From the NCBI GenBank assembly GCA_023231165.1, contig JALNVY010000071.1:1-10656 (forward strand): a stretch of DNA of 10,656 nt. Reading direction: 5' to 3'. This DNA is from Syntrophales bacterium (GTDB lineage: Bacteria; Desulfobacterota; Syntrophia; Syntrophales; UBA8958). Of the stretch, positions 6,262-10,656 are shown piece after piece. The position numbers were made by a program, and so were the translations under genes. Below the pieces are notes generated by a model, which was not told where the DNA came from, made no database searches, and worked only from the letters and a program-made list of their open reading frames with translations. The stretch's first letter is position 1. Each line of letters opens with the position of its first letter.

Positions 6262-7401
6262 TTACCGGAGGACGTTGCCGGAGATAACCATGCGCTGGGC
6301 TTCCGAAGTGCCTTCGTAGATTTCGGTGATCTTGGCATCCCGCATCAGCCGCTCGACCTTGGCACCCTTGCAGTAACCGTAGCCGCCGTGGATCTGGACG
6401 GCTTTGATGGTATGGCGCATCGCCGCTTCGGAGGCAAAGAGTTTAGCCATGGCGGCCTCCTTGCTGAAGTTTAGTTTCTGGTCTTTCAGCCAGGCGGCGT
6501 GATAAGTCAGGAAACGGGCGGCGCTCAACTCCGTCGCCATATCGGCGATCATCCAGGAGATGGCCTGATTCTTCGAGATGGGATTGCCGAACTGGATCCG
6601 CTCCTTGGAATAGCGGATAGATTCGTCCAGAGCTGCCTGGACAATGCCTATGGACTGGGCGGCAATCCCGACGCGGCCGTGATCAAACCCCGCCATTGCC
6701 ATCACGAGGCCTGCCCCTTCCTTGCCGAGTAGATTGGCCTTCGGAACACGGCAGTCCTTGAATACCATCTCCGAGGTCTGGGAAGAACGGAGCCCCATCT
6801 TCCTGAAATGCGTACCTGCCGACATTCCGGCTGTTCCTCTGGGAATGATAAAACAGCTCAGGCCTTTTCTTCCCGCGGCCTTGTCCGTCCATGCAAAGAC
6901 CATGTAGGTATCCCCGGTAGGCCCGTTGGAGGTAAAGGTCTTCGTGCCGTTGAGAACATAAGCGTCGCCGTCGAGAACGGCCGTCGTCGTAGCCGCCATG
7001 ACGTCGGTCCCCGCTCCCGGTTCGGTAAGGACAAAGGCCCCTAATTTTTCGCCTTTGGCCATCGGCAGCAGGTATTGCTGTTTCTGTTCCTCCGTCCCGT
7101 TCAAAAGGACGAGCATACAGGCGATCCCCACATGGATGGAGACGGTAAAACCTGTAGAGGCACAGGAGCGCGACAGTTCTTCAATAGCCAGGATATGGGT
7201 CAGATAATCGGATCCGGCCCCGCCGTATTCGGTGGGGATGGGGATCCCCATCCAGTCCCCCTCGGCCAGCTTCTTGAATACCTCGGCGGGATGACGGCTG
7301 TTCTCGTCGATCTCCACGGCAATGGGTTCCACATACTTGTCGGCGAATTCCCGCATGTTTTTGCGGATCAGTTCCTGTTCCTCGGTCAGCTTAAAATCCA
7401 T
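6262..7401 (-). CDS. Acyl-CoA dehydrogenase (short-chain/butyryl-CoA dehydrogenase-like)
   Basis: A 379-aa flavoenzyme expected to oxidise an acyl-CoA to the 2-enoyl-CoA, or to run in reverse, with EtfAB as electron partner. Segments in order are the N-terminal helical domain (MDFKLTEEQE onward), the FAD/substrate motif FVLTEPGAGTD (123-133), GTKTFTSNG, ERIQFGNPISKNQ in the C-terminal domain, VQIHGGYGY, and IYEGTSEAQR with Glu363 as the likely catalytic base in the position used by short- and medium-chain enzymes. The start at 7401 is preferred to an upstream ATG at 7416 because that one lies next to the AGGAGGGGG Shine-Dalgarno (7405-7413). The gene sits inside the fix/etf block and directly precedes etfB. 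Chain-length specificity cannot be read with confidence; a CaiA-like crotonobetainyl-CoA reductase is an alternative given the FixABCX context. Confidence 0.92.
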   Translation of the reverse strand: MDFKLTEEQELIRKNMREFADKYVEPIAVEIDENSRHPAEVFKKLAEGDWMGIPIPTEYGGAGSDYLTHILAIEELSRSCASTGFTVSIHVGIACMLVLLNGTEEQKQQYLLPMAKGEKLGAFVLTEPGAGTDVMAATTTAVLDGDAYVLNGTKTFTSNGPTGDTYMVFAWTDKAAGRKGLSCFIIPRGTAGMSAGTHFRKMGLRSSQTSEMVFKDCRVPKANLLGKEGAGLVMAMAGFDHGRVGIAAQSIGIVQAALDESIRYSKERIQFGNPISKNQAISWMIADMATELSAARFLTYHAAWLKDQKLNFSKEAAMAKLFASEAAMRHTIKAVQIHGGYGYCKGAKVERLMRDAKITEIYEGTSEAQRMVISGNVLR

Positions 7402-7456
7402 AATCCCCCTCCTCATTAATATTTTCCAGGCCCGATATAAGCCTGATGTTCAATTT

Positions 7457-7479
7457 GACATTATGAAGCGACATTATGA
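7457..7479. repeat. Tandem 10-bp direct repeat in the acd leader
   Basis: GACATTATGA occurs at 7457-7466 and again at 7470-7479, identical, with a 3-nt AGC spacer (13-bp period). On the transcribed (-) strand it reads TCATAATGTC twice. It lies just downstream of the candidate acd promoter, where a binding protein could block transcription. Confidence 0.7.
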
Positions 7480-7487
7480 CCGTATCC

Positions 7488-7516
7488 TTTGTAACAGCAT
7501 GACAATAATTTTTCAA
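7488..7516 (-). promoter_or_regulatory. Candidate internal sigma70 promoter before acd
   Basis: On the - strand, TTGAAA (7511-7516) and TACAAA (7488-7493) are 17 bp apart, matching five and four of six consensus positions. The site is inside the 130-bp fixX-acd gap, the longest gap in the block other than the one holding the repeat. It could give acd-etfB-etfA a start separate from fixC-fixX. Confidence 0.35.
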
Positions 7517-7531
7517 GGCTAATACCCCAGA

Positions 7532-7816
7532 TCAGCCGAAACGGAACTGGACGCCGGCGCCGCCTTCCGGATAGGCCCATTCCAGGACATCGGTTCCACA
7601 GACAAGGCGGCAGGTCCCACATTCGAGGCAGCCGTCGATGGTCAGGGACGTCTCTCCCTGTTCATCGACACTGTAAAGACCGGCCGGGCAGATCATGGCC
7701 ATCTTCTGCAGCCGGGGATCTTTCCCCTTGCCCGTTCTGATTTTTATATGGGCCGCGCCGCCGGATTTGAAAACGTCCATACCCAACTTGGCTTTCAGAT
7801 CCATAGGTTCGATCAT
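7532..7816 (-). CDS. fixX: FixX-type ferredoxin-like protein
   Basis: A 94-aa iron-sulfur protein expected to carry one [4Fe-4S] cluster and work with FixC. Cysteines are Cys43 in CPAGLY, Cys63, Cys66 and Cys69 in CLECGTC, and an extra Cys73. CPAG plus CxxCxxC is the ligand set of the C-terminal ferredoxin domain of ETF:quinone oxidoreductase, and the ending EWAYPEGGAGVQFRFG matches the YPxGGxG tail of that family. The start at 7816 overlaps the fixC stop as ATGA and has GGAGGTGA at 7824-7831, 7 nt away, so translation is coupled to fixC. An in-frame ATG at 7855 is rejected, since it would bury the Shine-Dalgarno and add an unrelated N-terminus. Length matches E. coli FixX (about 95 aa, from memory). 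Confidence 0.94.
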   Translation of the reverse strand: MIEPMDLKAKLGMDVFKSGGAAHIKIRTGKGKDPRLQKMAMICPAGLYSVDEQGETSLTIDGCLECGTCRLVCGTDVLEWAYPEGGAGVQFRFG

Positions 7817-9099
7817 ATCTTCGTCACCTCCCGGAAGTCTTTGAACATGGTCCACATTTCCCCTAAACCCAAGTACTTTCTGATCGTGGGATAGAGCCGG
7901 TCTTTGGGACCCGCGGGGACGCTGTAAATATCCCTGAGCATATTTCCGTTCAACTCGTTGTAGTGACTGAAGAATCTGGGATTATTTATGAAGGACGGCG
8001 TCGCCTGAAAGTTCTGAAAATCCTTCAGGACAAAACTTTCCTGAAGGAGGCGCCCGTATTCCGAAAGGGCATCGGCGTCAAAACTCCCCGCCTCCCTGGC
8101 CTTCAAGACGGTTTTTGCCGCATAGTAGCCCGAGGCCAGGGCGTATTCCATCCCCCGGACGGTAAAACCCATATTCAGGGCAAAACCGGCGGCGTCGCCT
8201 GCTACCAGGATACCATCGCCATGGAGGGGGTGAAGAGCCTTGAACCCTCCTTCGGGAATGAGATGGGCGGCGTATTCCACCGTGGCGCCGCCCCGGATCA
8301 GGCAGGCAATCTCCGGGCGCGCCTTGAAGGCCTCCATGAGCGCCGGCGCCTCCAGGCTGCCTCCCTTATCCATCATATCTTCGATGCCGATGACGAGGCC
8401 GAGACTGACGCTTTCCTTGTTGGTATAAATAAAGCCGCCGCCGAACAAGCCTTTCGTGACCTCCCCGATAAACAGGCGGGCGGCCCCTTCATTGCCCTGC
8501 AATTGAAACCGGTCATTGATCTTTTCCGCATCGAGGGCGATGACCTCTTTAATCCCCAAGGCGTAATTATGAGGCGTTTCGGAGGGATGCAACCCCGCCT
8601 GCTCCCCGAGCATGGAAAGGACGCCGTCGCAGGCGATAACAACATCGGCGTGGAGCTCATCCCCACCCGCCAGCACGCCGACGATTTTCCCATTTTCCTT
8701 GATGACGTTTTCCACCCGGATCTTGGGCAGAATCATGGCACCTTTTGCTTCGACCTGCTCGGCAAACCAGCGGTCGAATCGGGCGCGGAGAATGCTGTAG
8801 CTCTGATGAGGTTCCTGCCGCAGTTCGTTGCCGGCATAATCGATGGCGACGGACCGCTCCTTTGCCATCAGGACAACCCCTTCATGGACAATGAACCGCT
8901 CCAGAGGGGCCTCCGGCCAGAGATCAGGAAACAAATCCCGGACCGGATTCACATAGATGCGACCGCCGGTAACATTTTTCGCGCCGGGGTAATCTCCCCG
9001 TTCCAGGACGAGGACTTCGAGGTCCTGCCCGGCCAGAGTGTAGGCAGCCCCCAACCCGGCCAGACCCGCCCCGACGATGATAACGTCAAATTTTTCCAT
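7813..9099 (-). CDS. fixC: FixC-type flavoprotein (ETF:quinone oxidoreductase family)
   Basis: A 428-aa FAD protein, the same length I recall for E. coli FixC. It begins with the dinucleotide-binding fold VIIVGAGLAGLGAAY (6-20) ending in acidic Glu33. A GG-rich loop TGGRIYV (44-50), the second FAD strand GILVAGDAAGFALN (296-309) and FTVRGMEYA (312-320) follow. With FixX it reproduces, as two chains, the layout of ETF:quinone oxidoreductase, so it should pass electrons between EtfAB and membrane quinone. In FixABCX complexes of nitrogen fixers the set bifurcates NADH electrons to quinone and to ferredoxin or flavodoxin. No transmembrane helix is evident; family members attach to the membrane peripherally. 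A GGGAG-type ribosome-binding site lies about 9 nt before the ATG. This is the first gene of the operon-like block. Confidence 0.94.
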   Translation of the reverse strand: MEKFDVIIVGAGLAGLGAAYTLAGQDLEVLVLERGDYPGAKNVTGGRIYVNPVRDLFPDLWPEAPLERFIVHEGVVLMAKERSVAIDYAGNELRQEPHQSYSILRARFDRWFAEQVEAKGAMILPKIRVENVIKENGKIVGVLAGGDELHADVVIACDGVLSMLGEQAGLHPSETPHNYALGIKEVIALDAEKINDRFQLQGNEGAARLFIGEVTKGLFGGGFIYTNKESVSLGLVIGIEDMMDKGGSLEAPALMEAFKARPEIACLIRGGATVEYAAHLIPEGGFKALHPLHGDGILVAGDAAGFALNMGFTVRGMEYALASGYYAAKTVLKAREAGSFDADALSEYGRLLQESFVLKDFQNFQATPSFINNPRFFSHYNELNGNMLRDIYSVPAGPKDRLYPTIRKYLGLGEMWTMFKDFREVTKI

Positions 9100-9390
9100 A
9101 ATTCCGCTCCCAGCCTGATAATCAAAAGTCTCTGTTGCCGCGGATGCTGGACTTGATTAACTTGTCTGCAAATAAAAATCAATACGTATTTGATTCGGTA
9201 AGGGACGTGAACTACTCGTCCTTACATCGTTGTTCTCCGGTCTATGAGTCTACCGTCTGACTTCTCCTTGCCACGGTTCACCAGAGATCGGGGCTGTCTT
9301 CTTGAATTCGGAGATGAATTGCCATGTTTAACCAAGCCTTTGCGCCCATGCGATGGGTGAAAGCCCCGCCTAACGTTCCCCCATATTGTC
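9100..9390. other. 291-bp gap between vapC and fixC, rich in potential RNA stems, no supported gene
   Basis: No family-like protein is encoded. Stems seen: GTAAGGGACG (9198-9207) with CGTCCTTAC (9217-9225), nine pairs plus one bulged G; ACCGT (9252-9256) with ACGGT (9273-9277); and CGGGGCT (9289-9295) with AGCCCCG (9362-9368). The last pair encloses AATTC/GAATT (9305-9309 with 9316-9320) and CCCAT/ATGGG (9345-9349 with 9353-9357). On the - strand an open frame from vapC's end reads to a stop at 9278-9280 and includes MAIHLRIQEDSPDLW (9325-9281), with no convincing ribosome-binding site. It may be a decayed mobile element (perhaps a group II intron) or a structured RNA, neither shown. The fixC leader and any fixC promoter lie at 9100-9200; I see no good sigma70 match there. 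Confidence 0.4.
9178..9194. promoter_or_regulatory. Operator-like palindrome upstream of fixC
   Basis: ATCAA (9178-9182) and TTGAT (9190-9194) flank TACGTAT, with a perfect 10-bp palindrome AATACGTATT at 9181-9190. It is 79 bp before the fixC start, a reasonable place for a repressor or activator site. The regulator is unknown. Confidence 0.35.
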
Positions 9391-9801
9391 CTACGGTTCG
9401 ATGCGCTTGATACTTTCGATTCGGGAAAGGTGTTTCTTATCGAAGGAATAGATCTCGGAAATATTCAGCTTTTCTGCGAGAGCGGCAATATGGCCGTCCA
9501 CAAAATCTACATTTTGATCCTGATAGATCTCCAATGCCCTGCCCACGATGGCGCCGTTGATAACCTCCAACCCTGGCGTTGTTAGAATAGACCGAATCAT
9601 GGGCGTAATGGCCGCTGGTTTCAGGTCATAGGAAGATTCCAGAACCCAGATCAATTCCGCCAGGACGAGGTCGGAGGTAATCAGCTTGATTTCCCCGCCG
9701 GTTGCTTCATTCAGGAGTGCCTCGACCCGGTCGGCCTTTTCGGAATCATCGTTGGTCAGGTAGCGAACGAAAAGATTTGTGTCCACAAAGCAGGTCTTCA
9801 T
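9391..9801 (-). CDS. vapC: VapC-type toxin, PIN-domain ribonuclease
   Basis: A 136-aa PIN-domain protein, expected to be an Mg-dependent RNase that cleaves tRNA or other RNA when not bound by its antitoxin. Acidic active-site candidates are Asp7 (in FVDTN), Glu49 (in VLAELIWVL), Asp102 (in NVDFVDGHIAALA, with Asp99 nearby) and Asp121 (in SFDKKHLSRI), the usual PIN quartet. Length is typical. Its ATG overlaps the stop of the antitoxin gene as ATGA and is preceded by GGGAGG within that gene, so the toxin is made only when the antitoxin is translated. No intrinsic terminator is apparent just after the stop; a CCCAT/ATGGG stem at 9345-9357 has no T-run. Confidence 0.92.
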   Translation of the reverse strand: MKTCFVDTNLFVRYLTNDDSEKADRVEALLNEATGGEIKLITSDLVLAELIWVLESSYDLKPAAITPMIRSILTTPGLEVINGAIVGRALEIYQDQNVDFVDGHIAALAEKLNISEIYSFDKKHLSRIESIKRIEP

Positions 9802-10046
9802 TCGCTTTCCTCCCGGGCCCTCTCCGCAACGGCGTTCTTGGCCCGCGCCCGCTCCGCAGAAAATGGCCCTGCTGATCCAGCCGCCTTGACAGCGCCACGG
9901 AATGATTTCAGCGTTTTAACGGGCTGTAGAACGATCCGATCGCCCTCCCGGCTAAAGGATACCCGGTCATTAGCCTGGATGTTCATAATGTCCCGCATTG
10001 CTTTGGGGATTGTAACTTGTCCTTTGGCGGTAACTGTAGATAGCAT
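9798..10046 (-). CDS. vapB: AbrB/MazE-type antitoxin (VapB)
   Basis: An 82-aa antitoxin. Residues 1-45 form a SpoVT-AbrB swapped-hairpin DNA-binding domain: TVTAKGQVTIPKAMRD (4-19) then DRVSFSREGDRIVLQPV (27-43). The Ala/Arg/Glu-rich tail (about 50-82) should wrap the toxin and block its active site. The ATG at 10046 has GAGGTAAG a few bases upstream. It shares 4 bp with vapC. The start region lies under a near-ideal promoter with repeated half-sites, consistent with repression by the VapBC complex, the rule for this class. Some AbrB-fold partners of PIN toxins carry other names, but the pairing here is clear. Confidence 0.92.
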   Translation of the reverse strand: MLSTVTAKGQVTIPKAMRDIMNIQANDRVSFSREGDRIVLQPVKTLKSFRGAVKAAGSAGPFSAERARAKNAVAERAREESE

Positions 10047-10048
10047 AT

Positions 10049-10093
10049 TTCTTACCTCAATAAATAATTCTTACCGGATATTATATGTAAGAA
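10049..10093. promoter_or_regulatory. Probable VapBC operator: three TTCTTAC half-sites at 19-bp spacing
   Basis: TTCTTAC occurs at 10049-10055 and 10068-10074, and its inverse GTAAGAA at 10087-10093. The starts are exactly 19 bp apart. The second and third form a perfect 7-bp inverted repeat with a 12-bp centre covering the -10 box, and the first overlaps the vapB ribosome-binding site. Binding by VapB or VapBC would shut off both transcription and leader access. Confidence 0.65.
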
Positions 10094-10108
10094 TATACGT
10101 ATTGTCAA
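10080..10108 (-). promoter_or_regulatory. Consensus sigma70 promoter of vapBC
   Basis: On the - strand TTGACA (10103-10108) and TATAAT (10080-10085) match consensus at all twelve positions with a 17-bp spacer (10086-10102). The start codon is about 34 bp downstream of the -10 box. The spacer contains an 8-bp palindrome ATACGTAT (10095-10102). Such a strong promoter needs a repressor, which the overlapping half-sites suggest. Confidence 0.85.
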
Positions 10109-10170
10109 TCCTCTTTTCCTACCAGGGTGAATATTATTGTTATCGCCTTGTTTGACCAGCAATATTTGAT

Positions 10171-10207
10171 AAAAAAAGGCCGCCCCGAAATCTCCGGAAC
10201 GGCCTTT
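10171..10207 (-). terminator. Rho-independent terminator of the MFS gene
   Basis: AAAGGCCG (10175-10182) pairs perfectly with CGGCCTTT (10200-10207). The loop of 17 nt can add a short CCG/CGG stem. Read on the - strand the stem is followed by seven or more T residues (A-run at 10171-10177). It sits 34 bp after the MFS stop and upstream of the vapBC promoter, so it insulates vapBC. Confidence 0.85.
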
Positions 10208-10241
10208 ATAAGCTCACAGACTCAATTAATTATGACCGATC

Positions 10242-10656
10242 TTACTTGGTCGGGGTTTTGAGCATCCAGACTATCCCAATCGAGGCCAAGCACATGACGC
10301 CGGCGATCGTGAAGGACGTTGCGTAATTTCCGGCGGCGAACTGTTTGATCACCAAAGCGCCTTTATCCATGGCTTCGTAAGGGATCTTGCCCACGATGGT
10401 CATGAGCTTCGGGGCCAGCCAGGGACCTAAGAGACCGCCGGCGCCGAAGGCAGCAAACATGAAGCCGTAATTGGCTCCCACGTTCTTCGTTCCGAAATAG
10501 TCCGCCGTCACGGCCGGATAGAGCCCCAGGAACCCGCCGAAGCAGAAACCGACGGAGCACACGCCGACCAGGAACATGGTATAGGAAGTAAAGGTGTTGA
10601 GGAGCAGCATAATCACGCCGGCATAGGCGAAAAGAATTATCAGGGTCGTTTTACGA
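10242..10656 (-). CDS. MFS transporter, oxalate/formate antiporter (OFA) family-like, C-terminal part
   Basis: The last 137 residues of a membrane transporter whose N-terminus lies beyond the right edge; the frame is open to the window end. Hydrophobic stretches suggest about four transmembrane segments: near the edge, then SVGFCFGGFLGLYP, FMFAAFGAGGLLGPWLA and the final TIAGVMCLASIGIVWML. The sequence AVTADYFGTKNVGANYG between helices is typical of OxlT-like OFA-family carriers, which move small carboxylates. The substrate cannot be read from this part. The gene has its own terminator at 10171-10207 and is not part of the vapBC unit. Confidence 0.8.
   Translation of the reverse strand, partial: RKTTLIILFAYAGVIMLLLNTFTSYTMFLVGVCSVGFCFGGFLGLYPAVTADYFGTKNVGANYGFMFAAFGAGGLLGPWLAPKLMTIVGKIPYEAMDKGALVIKQFAAGNYATSFTIAGVMCLASIGIVWMLKTPTK

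Noticed and set aside
6246..6338. An upstream start for etfB giving 31 more residues
   Set aside because: It lies inside acd, adds no conserved sequence, and the AGGAAGGAA at 6252-6260 points to the ATG at 6245.
7817..7855. An upstream start for fixX at 7855
   Set aside because: The Shine-Dalgarno GGAGGTGA at 7824-7831 and the ATGA overlap with the fixC stop select 7816.
7963..9156. A 397-codon open frame on the + strand opposite fixC
   Set aside because: It is the antisense shadow of a clearly recognisable FixC gene in GC-rich DNA, with no family motifs and no ribosome-binding site.
9368..9375. GCCTAACG resembling an integron attC core site
   Set aside because: There is no matching GTTRRRY partner at a suitable distance, no cassette structure and no integrase.
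1..10656. CRISPR array, tRNA or rRNA genes, replication origin
   Set aside because: I saw no regularly spaced direct repeats, no cloverleaf with a plausible anticodon arm, no rRNA-like stretch and no DnaA-box cluster.

Overview
The window looks like a chromosome segment of an anaerobic Desulfobacterota-type bacterium, perhaps a syntroph of the Syntrophus/Smithella kind. That placement is inference. It rests on a FixABCX-like electron-transfer operon with its own acyl-CoA dehydrogenase, an archaeal Cam-type gamma carbonic anhydrase, an oxalate/formate-type MFS transporter, moderately high G+C, and two structured intergenic repeats of a kind I associate from memory with deltaproteobacterial genomes.

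Region 1 (1-2692, + strand) is a cofactor-biosynthesis run: the 3' end of nadC (NAD), birA (biotin ligase without a DNA-binding domain), coaX (type III pantothenate kinase, first CoA step) and coaE (dephospho-CoA kinase, last CoA step). A 126-bp palindromic-ended repeat sits between coaX and coaE. Region 2 (2700-4328, + strand) has its own likely promoter and encodes a Cam-type carbonic anhydrase followed by an exported D,D-carboxypeptidase. The latter gene runs 24 bp into the convergent etfA gene.

Region 3 (4305-9099, - strand) is one operon-like block, transcribed fixC-fixX-acd-etfB-etfA. The acyl-CoA dehydrogenase should feed electrons to the EtfAB heterodimer, and FixC/FixX together resemble the two halves of ETF:quinone oxidoreductase. 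Either acyl-CoA oxidation drains to the quinone pool, or the complex works as a FixABCX-type bifurcating (or confurcating) machine. A second structured repeat lies between etfB and etfA. Its outer ends match those of the coaX-coaE repeat even though the cores differ. A likely internal promoter with a tandem 10-bp repeat precedes acd.

Region 4 (9100-10656, - strand) begins with a 291-bp gap rich in potential RNA stems. It is followed by a VapBC-type toxin-antitoxin pair with a perfect-consensus sigma70 promoter and three regularly spaced half-sites, then a rho-independent terminator, then the C-terminal part of an MFS transporter that runs off the window.

The observations most worth following are the shared-end repeat pair, the complete Cam active site, the FixABCX-ACAD operon with a variant EtfB motif, the vapBC operator geometry and the structured fixC-vapC gap.
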